Virus record (IMG/VR): IMGVR_UViG_3300023184_003865
Location: 1 to 25,641 of that record
Direction: 5' to 3' (one strand)
Length of the DNA: 25,641 nt
Origin: a virus
The notes beneath the pieces are model-generated. The model was not told where the DNA came from. It searched no databases and saw only the letters and a list, made by a program, of their open reading frames with translations. The position numbers and the translations under genes are program-made. Below, piece by piece: positions 7,048-13,718 of this stretch (its first letter is position 1; the number at the start of each line of letters is the position of its first letter).

Positions 7048-7819
7048 TATTTTGTTTTAGTAGTTTACTTATGCATAAACGATTTACCGGGCCCCGTTTA
7101 AAACTTACATATTTTTCAGAGTAATCTAATCCAAATAATATAGTATTAGACGGTATGAGGTTCAATTTTTGACAAACAGCCAGTTGAGCATCTTTATATT
7201 TTTTTATCATTGAGTCCGGCGATATTGTATCTAATAATGTATAATGATGCTCGGCGCAGGCCACTAGTGGGTACTGCCACTGTGAATATACAGTAACTGG
7301 ATACGGGTCTACGGTATACAATAATCCAACTCTATGTAATCCTGTACCAAAAGATTTAGATAATGAAAAACAAACACTGTGTATATTTTTATAACTAGAA
7401 AAATCAAAATTTATATCGTGACATACTCCAAAAAAAGCACAGTCAACGAATATGGGTTTATTATAAGAATCTGCAATTTTAATTTTTTCATGTGAACTCA
7501 TTCCGTCAGCACTAAATGGATGACTTATTACTATTGCATCGGCCTCATCTAAATTTAAAGTAACACGATTTTGTATAACTAATGAATGATAGCCGTATTC
7601 TCCATCAAATACTCCTATCTTATTATAAATTCCATACATTTGATTAAATGCATCAGTGACCCCTGATACAATATAATATGATTTAGGCAATCCCGTTACT
7701 AATTGTATAGATGAATGAATCCATTTATTAAATTTTTCTTTAAATTTAATAAATGAAACTATATCTACTGATTGCATCTCTATTGCAATTGCAGCAGTTG
7801 TTATATTATTAAATTCCAT
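7040..7819 (-). CDS. Compact PLP-dependent aminotransferase-fold enzyme
   Basis: The 259-aa protein has the signature of fold-type I PLP enzymes. D126 in VDCAFFG would contact the pyridine nitrogen. K155 in FSLSKSFG matches the Schiff-base lysine motif. Earlier, VSGVTDAFNQM (51-61) resembles the phosphate-binding helix and AIVISHPFSADG (95-106) the strand and loop before the substrate site. It is about 100 residues shorter than typical aminotransferases, lacking much of the C-terminal small domain, so the reaction may differ from classic transamination. It starts on the last base of the upstream oxygenase stop (TAATG) and overlaps the radical SAM gene downstream by 8 nt. Confidence 0.75.
   Translation of the reverse strand: MEFNNITTAAIAIEMQSVDIVSFIKFKEKFNKWIHSSIQLVTGLPKSYYIVSGVTDAFNQMYGIYNKIGVFDGEYGYHSLVIQNRVTLNLDEADAIVISHPFSADGMSSHEKIKIADSYNKPIFVDCAFFGVCHDINFDFSSYKNIHSVCFSLSKSFGTGLHRVGLLYTVDPYPVTVYSQWQYPLVACAEHHYTLLDTISPDSMIKKYKDAQLAVCQKLNLIPSNTILFGLDYSEKYVSFKRGPVNRLCISKLLKQNNE
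7043..7065 (-). repeat. 23-nt junction repeat, copy 2
   Basis: This is the second copy of the sequence at 6072-6094, with a single mismatch. It covers the last codons of the PLP-enzyme gene and the start codon of the radical SAM gene. The reading frame of the upstream gene through it differs from that of copy 1. Confidence 0.8.
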
Positions 7820-8304
7820 TATTTCGAAACCACACCAATTAAGTGTAATCTAGATTCAGTAGAGCAATTCATAAATGTATGTAGGTTAACAGTGTTAGTC
7901 CAATATACTGAGCCCACAGGCATATGTTGAATAATGCCGGTCTTAAAGACAAAATAACATTCTGGATTGGTAATCATGGGTATATGAATGCGCGGAGTGG
8001 TGTCTTTATGCATACTGTAACAGGCCATGGGGCTAAGCCACACCAGTCTTGTTCTTTTTAATGTATATTGATTGATTACCTCTTCAAAAAGAGTATCTTT
8101 AAAAAATAAATTTAAATTGGTATATTCAAGTTCGCCGCCGTTACTCCTCCCCACAGCACTAGTCCATGGATCTTCACCTTCTTTAAATTGCAATCCGGCT
8201 TGTTTCTTATTATCACCGTAACATGTCCATACAATATTTTTTTCAATTTTGAAATAGCAGTCTAATAATTCAGTAACAGGATATGTCTCAATAATATTAA
8301 TCAT
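7819..8304 (-). CDS. 2OG-Fe(II) oxygenase, Asp/Asn beta-hydroxylase-like
   Basis: The 161-aa protein has the double-stranded beta-helix ligand set of a 2-oxoglutarate-dependent dioxygenase. The HxD pair is H99-K-D101, the distal histidine is H142 in VNLHTFMN, and R152 in SRLHLIG is placed to bind 2-oxoglutarate. The strands RIHIPMITNPECYFVF and PVGSVYWTNTVNLHTFMN are typical of the aspartyl/asparaginyl beta-hydroxylase subgroup, which hydroxylates protein or free amino-acid side chains. It is a compact single-domain form. The start overlaps the upstream radical SAM stop (ATGA), and its stop overlaps the PLP enzyme start by one base, indicating translational coupling. Confidence 0.8.
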   Translation of the reverse strand: MINIIETYPVTELLDCYFKIEKNIVWTCYGDNKKQAGLQFKEGEDPWTSAVGRSNGGELEYTNLNLFFKDTLFEEVINQYTLKRTRLVWLSPMACYSMHKDTTPRIHIPMITNPECYFVFKTGIIQHMPVGSVYWTNTVNLHTFMNCSTESRLHLIGVVSK

Positions 8305-9845
8305 ATAGTATTTACTTTAATAATTTTAGCATCAGCTTCTAACATTGTTAACAACTGCGGGAAGTACTCCACTAGTGGGTCTGTAATAATATACGGATCA
8401 GCTTGGTGTCGTGACCATTGAAAACTTGGCTTTCTATACATTGTGTTTTTTGTTGCTATTTCAGCATTTAGCTCTTGCATTATTTCAAATGATTGTTCAA
8501 AACTTTTTATGTCAGAATCATCATTTTTAGTCCACTTTCCCGCATGCATATTTTCCTCTGAAATGGTATATCCGTATTTTTCATATGATTTCTCTAGTTC
8601 ACTTGACGGTTTATTTGGGTAAAGTGCAGGGGGAGTTATTATTAATGGAAAATAATATACACAGTGTACCGGACAGTCTGGTTGCATAAACCATGCATGA
8701 CTATCACGCATATCTGTATAGGATTCGTGCGGTAGTCCAATAATGTATCCGCACTCAATTCTAATCTGGTCTTCCCATACGTTTTGTAAATAGCGTAAAG
8801 CTTGTTTACGTTTTTCAGAATCCATACCCTTACCGATTACCTTAGCACTTTTAGGATGAAAAGTTTCAATGCCAACAAATACACCCACTATACCAATATC
8901 TAATAATAATTGTGCTTGTTCCGGATGCGTTACTATTAAATCAATCCGTAGATAACATCTAAACTTCGGCTTGAACGGTAATAATTTTATAACTTCTGCC
9001 ATATACTTTAATTTTTCAGTCGAATCATTTAGAGTGTCGTCTGCTATCCAATAATCAGTAATTCCCCATTTTGTGTAATTGTCTAATAGTTCTTTATAAA
9101 GTGCATCTGATCCTTTAATGTATTTTGCTATGTCTTTTTTTCCTATTAGTGGCCAGGCACAAAATAAACAAGCAAATCGACACCCGCGGGCTACTTCCAG
9201 AGTCATTAATTCATTGCTACGAATTTGATCATATTTTGTGTAACCGGTAAAACTTTCTACCCACCCCCAATTTTTACTTTCAGCAGAGGTATCATGATTA
9301 ATTAACTTATTCCAAATACGGTTTGGTTGTTGTAAAAAATCTAATATTTGTACCTCACTGTAGCCTGACATGACATGATCAGCTGGAAAATCTGTATACC
9401 AGTCTATTTTAACACCCCCTAAAAGTATTTTAGTTTTTGAATTGTATTTTTTAACAATATCAATATAAATCTTTGCTTGACCTATATATGCCAGGTCAGT
9501 TAGTGTGTTATATTGTTCTATCGTGGGGTCACCCACTGATTTTACATCGGCAAGTTTTCTTACACTTCCTGGTATAGGCAGTTTATTGCCTGTTTTTTTT
9601 CTATAAGGCCACCAGCAGGTACTAAAACCCACAAATTTTGTATCAGGACCTATTGAAACTTTAAGAATTTCTTCCCAAATATTAATATTAAGTGCTGAAG
9701 AAAAATCAATTACTAATACCGAATATCCGTTTTCTCTAAGATGTGTGGCTAATCTGTGTGCCCCGTAGCCTCTTTGCCAATTTGGATAATCTGATGTATC
9801 TGTAACTAGTATGGCATTAAAATTATTAGTAGGTATATTTATCAT
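8301..9845 (-). CDS. B12-binding-type radical SAM enzyme (COG1032-like)
   Basis: This 514-aa protein follows the two-domain COG1032 layout. The N-terminal ~170 aa form a Rossmann-like domain (AILVTDTSDYPNWQRGYGAHRLATHL; FVGFSTCWW; ILLGGVKIDWY), followed by a radical SAM domain with CX3CX2C (C222, C226, C229, in CRFACLFC) after LEVARG. Further family motifs are YWIADDTLN, CYLRIDLI and VGIETFHPKSAKVIGKGM. No clear DxHxxG cobalamin-ligand motif is present, so the N-domain may not bind B12 through the usual histidine. Family members methylate unactivated carbons, form C-S bonds or rearrange rings. It is the largest enzyme of the cassette, one base after the unknown 281-aa gene. Confidence 0.85.
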   Translation of the reverse strand: MINIPTNNFNAILVTDTSDYPNWQRGYGAHRLATHLRENGYSVLVIDFSSALNINIWEEILKVSIGPDTKFVGFSTCWWPYRKKTGNKLPIPGSVRKLADVKSVGDPTIEQYNTLTDLAYIGQAKIYIDIVKKYNSKTKILLGGVKIDWYTDFPADHVMSGYSEVQILDFLQQPNRIWNKLINHDTSAESKNWGWVESFTGYTKYDQIRSNELMTLEVARGCRFACLFCAWPLIGKKDIAKYIKGSDALYKELLDNYTKWGITDYWIADDTLNDSTEKLKYMAEVIKLLPFKPKFRCYLRIDLIVTHPEQAQLLLDIGIVGVFVGIETFHPKSAKVIGKGMDSEKRKQALRYLQNVWEDQIRIECGYIIGLPHESYTDMRDSHAWFMQPDCPVHCVYYFPLIITPPALYPNKPSSELEKSYEKYGYTISEENMHAGKWTKNDDSDIKSFEQSFEIMQELNAEIATKNTMYRKPSFQWSRHQADPYIITDPLVEYFPQLLTMLEADAKIIKVNTI

Positions 9846-9846
9846 A

Positions 9847-10692
9847 TTAATATATTTTCCAACTTATTATTTTTGTATCCGGCATAACTAATTCTTGACA
9901 CATTGCGTTATTTTTAACTTCAACATCGTTTATTTTTATTAATGTTCCTGCCGGGATATATCCTACGGCTAATCTGGGATCTTCTATTTTGTATGGCCAC
10001 TTGAGTTTACTAGTATAATAAAAATTAGTAAATTTCGTCTGGTCTACTGTAAATTTAGAAAATCGCAAGGTATGGAATGGTGATATTTCATATTGAGGTA
10101 AAATTTGATTGTCAGGACAATTGACATCATTATTTAAATATAATTCAAGCGGATGTCTTCCTACATGAGAATAATGCAACAGCAAATCTCCAATATTTCT
10201 GTTTGGAGTAAAATATTTAAAATCTTCAATGGATATTAACTCATTCAATTCATTATGAATATCCGGGCATACTAAAATATAACTAAAATTTTTATTAAAT
10301 TTTTTTGCGACATTTAATGTTTCTAATTCATGTATTAAATCATTATATGCTGATAGTTGGTCTAATCTAGTAGAGTCTGTTTCTGATTTTTCAAGTTCTG
10401 GAAAATGAATATGTAACCGGTTTAAATTGTTTGCTATTGTATCATCATTGCTAAACGTAATTATTTTAGTTGGTATCCACATATTCATTTTTTCAATTAA
10501 CTGTATTAATTCATTTATTTTCTCTTCTATATTATTAATAGCACGAATTGGATTTAAACTTTTTCGTAGATGGGTTACATTGCAATTATTTATTAATTTA
10601 GCCCATGTTTGGGCAGGTTTATGTGTGTGTACTTTATAAGTTAGTTTTTTAATATCCGGCGTGCATAAGGTAATTTCATAAAAAGAGTACAT
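9847..10692 (-). CDS. Unrecognised 281-aa protein heading the enzyme cassette
   Basis: No family is recognised. The N-terminal part (SFYEITLCTPDIKKLTYKVHTH) looks like a beta-rich start. The middle has two helical stretches that could be coiled coil (EEKINELIQLIEKMN; ELEKSETDSTRLDQL). Histidine- and aspartate-bearing segments follow (NRLHIHFPELE, NDLIHELETL, CPDIHNELNEL, LLHYSHVGRHPLELY). The pattern of His, Asp and Glu could suit metal binding, but nothing is diagnostic. The upstream methyltransferase-like gene ends 3 nt before this start, and the COG1032-type gene begins one base after its stop. That makes it a probable functional member of the cassette, perhaps a substrate-binding or catalytic partner. 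Confidence 0.7.
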   Translation of the reverse strand: MYSFYEITLCTPDIKKLTYKVHTHKPAQTWAKLINNCNVTHLRKSLNPIRAINNIEEKINELIQLIEKMNMWIPTKIITFSNDDTIANNLNRLHIHFPELEKSETDSTRLDQLSAYNDLIHELETLNVAKKFNKNFSYILVCPDIHNELNELISIEDFKYFTPNRNIGDLLLHYSHVGRHPLELYLNNDVNCPDNQILPQYEISPFHTLRFSKFTVDQTKFTNFYYTSKLKWPYKIEDPRLAVGYIPAGTLIKINDVEVKNNAMCQELVMPDTKIISWKIY

Positions 10693-10695
10693 ATT

Positions 10696-11244
10696 CTATT
10701 TAGTTCCCATTACCATGTATCTAGTAAATTTCCAATCATTGTACTCAAAATCTTTATTACCAATATAATAATATTCCGTTAACGGATAATGATTTTTAAA
10801 ACTTAATAAGGAATCACTATGTACACAGTGGTCATCATGTGTCATGTTATTTCCTTGCAAGATAACTCGGTGTCCGGCGGGAATATTATTAAACCAGTCC
10901 ATACTATCAAAATGTTCTGTTGCGGTATTAATTATTAAGTCGGTTTGATTTGGAATTAGCGCATTACAATTTTTTGTATATGCTTTAAATTTAAAAGGAT
11001 GGAAATGTACCCAATTATTATGAATCAGGTCAGCAATAGGTTCACATTCTGGATCACTATCGTAACTTTCTATTCTTTTTACTAGAAAATTTTCTCGACT
11101 TAGTAGTAAGAATGCAGTCATTCCATACCAACCACCATATATCCACGTAAGATTAGAAGACCATTTTAATTTTTCTAATTCTTGACATAACCATATTTTA
11201 CTTGCTATTTGTCCATTAGAAAATGAATCTTTATTAACTAGCAT
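10696..11244 (-). CDS. Methyltransferase-like Rossmann-fold protein
   Basis: The 182-aa protein has a SAM-methyltransferase-like core. LTWIYGGWYGMTAFLLLSRE (about aa 33-52) corresponds to motif I with a GGWYG loop in place of GxGxG. VKRIESYDSDPECEPIAD (about 55-72) supplies the acidic residue after strand 2, and TDLIINTATEHFDSMDWF (about 100-117) resembles motif IV. The C-terminal part has HDDHCVHSD and a strand-rich end. Related small proteins occur in T4-like phages without a known substrate. It lies between the kinase/nucleotidyltransferase fusion (12 nt gap) and the unknown 281-aa gene (3 nt gap). Fold assignment is reasonable; catalytic activity is uncertain. Confidence 0.6.
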   Translation of the reverse strand: MLVNKDSFSNGQIASKIWLCQELEKLKWSSNLTWIYGGWYGMTAFLLLSRENFLVKRIESYDSDPECEPIADLIHNNWVHFHPFKFKAYTKNCNALIPNQTDLIINTATEHFDSMDWFNNIPAGHRVILQGNNMTHDDHCVHSDSLLSFKNHYPLTEYYYIGNKDFEYNDWKFTRYMVMGTK

Positions 11245-11256
11245 ATGGTTGTTAAA

Positions 11257-12114
11257 TTATAATCCCATAGCCTGTCTAATAGCAGTACCTGATATACTTG
11301 TAATAGAGTCATCAAACTTTTCTTCTTCCATAGTATATCCAACCCCACGGCCATATCCAATATGCACAATATTAGGAACTACTTGAATTTCATATTGCCC
11401 TTGATACAATGGATCTAAATCGCGGCGAATGAAACTTTTAACTTTTTCAACTTCAAACGGATTGCTTTCTTGCCATCCTTGGCAATCACGAATCATAATA
11501 CAAACTTGACCGGTACGTTGTATTAGTCTATCAAATAACGCACGATGTCCCTCATGCCATGGTTGCCATCTACCAAGTTGTTGAACTGTTTCTTTTTTCC
11601 AATCAAACGTGGGTCTGCGTCTATTTTCTAAAATATGCTCCCCAACAAATTCTACCCATTTCTCTGCATTTTGTTCAGGAATTCTGAAATCATATACATT
11701 GGGCGGAACAAATGCTTGGTTTGTATCTTCAAATCTACCTTTATTAATAGTATCTAACCATATGGTCCAATCAGCTTTAAAATTATTTCTCATCTCAACT
11801 AATGGCGCTACAAAATCACATATTACAAAATCTCCTGAGCATTTTATTGCAAAATCAAACATTCGTATACTTTGCCGAATTCTGCCCTCTTTACTGAAAT
11901 CCCAATCGTTAAATCTTTTACGAATTTCATCAGCATTAAACCAATCTACTGAGATTTGCCATATCGCTGAATTTGGGATACCAGTTGCATTTAATATTTT
12001 ACCGGGATTAATTTTCATAATATCCCCGTGACTTATTAAATAATTTTTTAATTTTTCAGCAAAATACGTTTTTCCTGAACCAGGCAAGCCCATTACTAAT
12101 ATACGTTTTGTCAT
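11257..12114 (-). CDS. Fusion: APS-kinase-like domain + NMN-adenylyltransferase-like domain
   Basis: The 285-aa protein joins two nucleotide-handling domains. The N-terminal half is a P-loop kinase of adenylylsulfate-kinase type: Walker A GLPGSGKT (aa 9-16), WFNADEIRKRFNDWDFS (about 58-74), EGRIRQS, CDFVAPLVEMR, and IWLDTINKGRFEDTN. The C-terminal third is a HxGH nucleotidyltransferase: GRWQPWHEGH (181-190) and ISGTAIR (274-280), as in NadM/NadR-type NMN adenylyltransferases. The order is opposite to NadR. About 20 residues (around aa 33-55) appear inserted between Walker A and the WFNADE segment. TTAGGAT precedes the ATG. Possible roles are NAD salvage or synthesis of an activated nucleotide; the substrate is not determined. 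Confidence 0.8.
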   Translation of the reverse strand: MTKRILVMGLPGSGKTYFAEKLKNYLISHGDIMKINPGKILNATGIPNSAIWQISVDWFNADEIRKRFNDWDFSKEGRIRQSIRMFDFAIKCSGDFVICDFVAPLVEMRNNFKADWTIWLDTINKGRFEDTNQAFVPPNVYDFRIPEQNAEKWVEFVGEHILENRRRPTFDWKKETVQQLGRWQPWHEGHRALFDRLIQRTGQVCIMIRDCQGWQESNPFEVEKVKSFIRRDLDPLYQGQYEIQVVPNIVHIGYGRGVGYTMEEEKFDDSITSISGTAIRQAMGL

Positions 12115-12134
12115 TTATTATCCTAATAATTAAT

Positions 12135-12302
12135 TCAACTGCGAGATTTTTTTTCAATATCTAAAATAACAGGCAATTTTTTCTGCAATTTATAAGTTTC
12201 TAATTGCTGCTGTCTGGTCCAATGCTGCACTGTTGAACTGTTTCGTAATTGTATTTGATTAAGTAATTTTTCACCTGCACCGATATGGTTTAAATTTTTC
12301 AT
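12135..12302 (-). CDS. 55-aa protein translationally coupled to iscU
   Basis: A 55-codon frame runs from ATG 12302-12300 to TGA 12137-12135. Its start overlaps the iscU stop codon as ATGA, which suggests translational coupling, and it fills the otherwise empty 184-nt gap before the kinase fusion. The product is hydrophilic and Gln-rich, probably helical (TRQQQLETYKLQKKL), beginning MKNLNHIGAGEKLLNQIQLR. It has no cysteine, signal peptide or membrane segment. It does not resemble IscA, HscB, IscX or ferredoxin. It might assist IscU, or be a small phage regulator whose position is incidental. Confidence 0.6.
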   Translation of the reverse strand: MKNLNHIGAGEKLLNQIQLRNSSTVQHWTRQQQLETYKLQKKLPVILDIEKKSRS

Positions 12303-12688
12303 ACTACCATTAAATGTTTATTACGATAATCATTCACTGCTGCTTTGATAGCATCCTCAGCCAATATGCTACAATGTATTTTAACCGGCGGTAACGCAAG
12401 TTCTTCTGCTATCTCTGAATTTTTAATGCTTCCTGCTTGGTCAAGCGTCATTCCTTTAACAAGCTCAGTTATTAACGATGATGATGCAATAGCCGACCCG
12501 CAGCCATACGTTTTGAAACGAGCATCTTGGATTATGCCGGTTATAGGATCAACTTTGATTTGCAATTTCATCACGTCACCGCATGCCGGCGCACCGACCA
12601 TCCCGGTACCCACTGTATCATCTATATCAAATCTGCCTACGTTGCGTGGATTTTCATAGTGATCAATCAACTGTGGTGAATATGCCAT
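12299..12688 (-). CDS. iscU: Fe-S cluster assembly scaffold IscU
   Basis: The 129-aa protein is a complete IscU, the scaffold on which [2Fe-2S] clusters are built from cysteine-desulfurase sulfur and then passed to acceptor proteins. The ligand residues are intact: C36 and D38 in GAPACGDVMKL, C63 in TYGCGSAIASS, and H105 and C106 in KIHCSILAEDAI. The HscA-chaperone recognition motif LPPVK is at 99-103. Length matches bacterial IscU. No iscS, hscA, hscB or fdx lies nearby, so it would depend on the host's machinery. A strong Shine-Dalgarno (AAGAGGAG) precedes it, suggesting high expression. The adjacent radical SAM genes encode Fe-S enzymes that could be its clients. Confidence 0.95.
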   Translation of the reverse strand: MAYSPQLIDHYENPRNVGRFDIDDTVGTGMVGAPACGDVMKLQIKVDPITGIIQDARFKTYGCGSAIASSSLITELVKGMTLDQAGSIKNSEIAEELALPPVKIHCSILAEDAIKAAVNDYRNKHLMVV

Positions 12689-12694
12689 TGTATT

Positions 12695-12702
12695 CTCCTC
12701 TT
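12695..12702 (-). promoter_or_regulatory. Strong Shine-Dalgarno sequence for iscU
   Basis: The minus strand reads AAGAGGAG, 6 nt before ATG 12688, and occupies most of the 15-nt gap after the glycine-zipper stop codon. It is the best ribosome-binding site I found in the window. Confidence 0.75.
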
Positions 12703-12703
12703 A

Positions 12704-13105
12704 TTAATTATTAAATGTTTGTGTAAACACTCGCCCGCGATAGTTAAATATAACTATTTCACCTTGTTGAACCTGTACGGGAACGTATCTGCACACTTGT
12801 CTTTGCTCTATTCTAGCCGGTTCACGGCCAACTTCATTACCAATAGCACCGCCTATTAGTGCTCCAATAACGGTTCCTGCTAACTGGTCATTACGATTGC
12901 TACCTAGTGTGCTTCCCAGCAAGCCACCGGCCACAGCACCAATAGTTCCAGATCCAGAACTACTTTCTCGGTGAAATTCTTGTACATGACATTGTTGTTG
13001 CTGCACAGTAATAAATCTAGGTTGTACGTTTACTACATAGAGGTCTTGTGCCAAAACTGAGGTAGATATTACTGATATCCATAGTATAGTTAATAGTTTT
13101 TTCAT
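12704..13105 (-). CDS. Exported glycine-zipper (17-kDa-antigen-like) protein
   Basis: The 133-aa protein has a signal peptide (MKKLLTILWISVISTSVLA, cut before QD) and no lipobox cysteine at the cleavage site. A glycine-zipper 2TM region follows (about aa 52-97: GSGTIGAVAGGLLGSTLGS and AGTVIGALIGGAIGNEVGRE). It ends with a Gln/Val-rich beta segment and two cysteines (C39, and C108 in RQVCRYVP) that could form a disulfide. Related proteins sit in the outer membrane or periplasm of proteobacteria. In a phage it may alter the envelope, for example in lysis or superinfection exclusion, but that is inference. No Shine-Dalgarno is obvious. It lies between the conserved hypothetical and iscU. Confidence 0.8.
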   Translation of the reverse strand: MKKLLTILWISVISTSVLAQDLYVVNVQPRFITVQQQQCHVQEFHRESSSGSGTIGAVAGGLLGSTLGSNRNDQLAGTVIGALIGGAIGNEVGREPARIEQRQVCRYVPVQVQQGEIVIFNYRGRVFTQTFNN

Positions 13106-13145
13106 ATAAGTTATAGGGTAAGTTTTTGATTAGATAGCTTTGTAT

Positions 13146-13718
13146 TTATTCGTTTTCAATGTCATTTAAAACTATCCAACCTAATTGTAGTAAATCTTTA
13201 CGTATTTCGTCAGTGACTACACCTTCAGGAACATGCGCTTTCAATTCAAGCATTTTTTTCTTTTCGTCTTCATTTAATGGGTTGCCTAGATTGTCTAATT
13301 TTTCATCTATTTCATGTAGGTCAACTATACCACTGCAATACCAATTTATATAATCTCCAATTTCTTGCATATCAGCAATTATGCTACCCGCATGCCTCCA
13401 ACTGCAACCCCATCGTTTATCTGTTAGGATAGGCCATACATCATTTTTTACAAAATCTCTATTACACATACTAGCATATAAATTCTGGGCATACACATTA
13501 TCTGCCTTTACTTTTTCTACTATCCACTCAGTAGAACGTAAATCATATTCCATATTATCTTTTTTCCAGTCAGCAGTTTCTTCTAGATCCAATTGTTGTT
13601 GTTCCATTGAAGAGAACAAGTCTACTAATTCGTCTGCGTTAGGGTTATTAACTGTATTTTGTATACGTAAAATTCCTAAGGCCTCGGGCTCTGAAGAAGA
13701 ACTTTTGCTTAAAGTCAT
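13146..13718 (-). CDS. Conserved T4-like phage hypothetical protein
   Basis: The 190-aa protein has an acidic, low-complexity N-terminus (SKSSSSEPEAL; SSMEQQQLDLEET). The core is rich in Trp and Cys: NVYAQNLYASMCN (about aa 74-86), VWPILTDKRWGCSWRHAGSIIADM (about 93-116) and YINWYCSGI. An acidic C-terminal helix follows. The core resembles a protein I associate with T4-like cyanophage genomes, where its function is not established. The start overlaps the SleB stop as ATGA, so the two are probably co-translated. No catalytic motif or membrane segment is visible. Confidence 0.7.
   Translation of the reverse strand: MTLSKSSSSEPEALGILRIQNTVNNPNADELVDLFSSMEQQQLDLEETADWKKDNMEYDLRSTEWIVEKVKADNVYAQNLYASMCNRDFVKNDVWPILTDKRWGCSWRHAGSIIADMQEIGDYINWYCSGIVDLHEIDEKLDNLGNPLNEDEKKKMLELKAHVPEGVVTDEIRKDLLQLGWIVLNDIENE

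Noticed and set aside
10697-10703. CTAAATA on the minus strand before the unknown 281-aa gene.
   Set aside because: It is formed by the last codons and stop of the upstream gene (ACT AAA TAG) and need not be a promoter.
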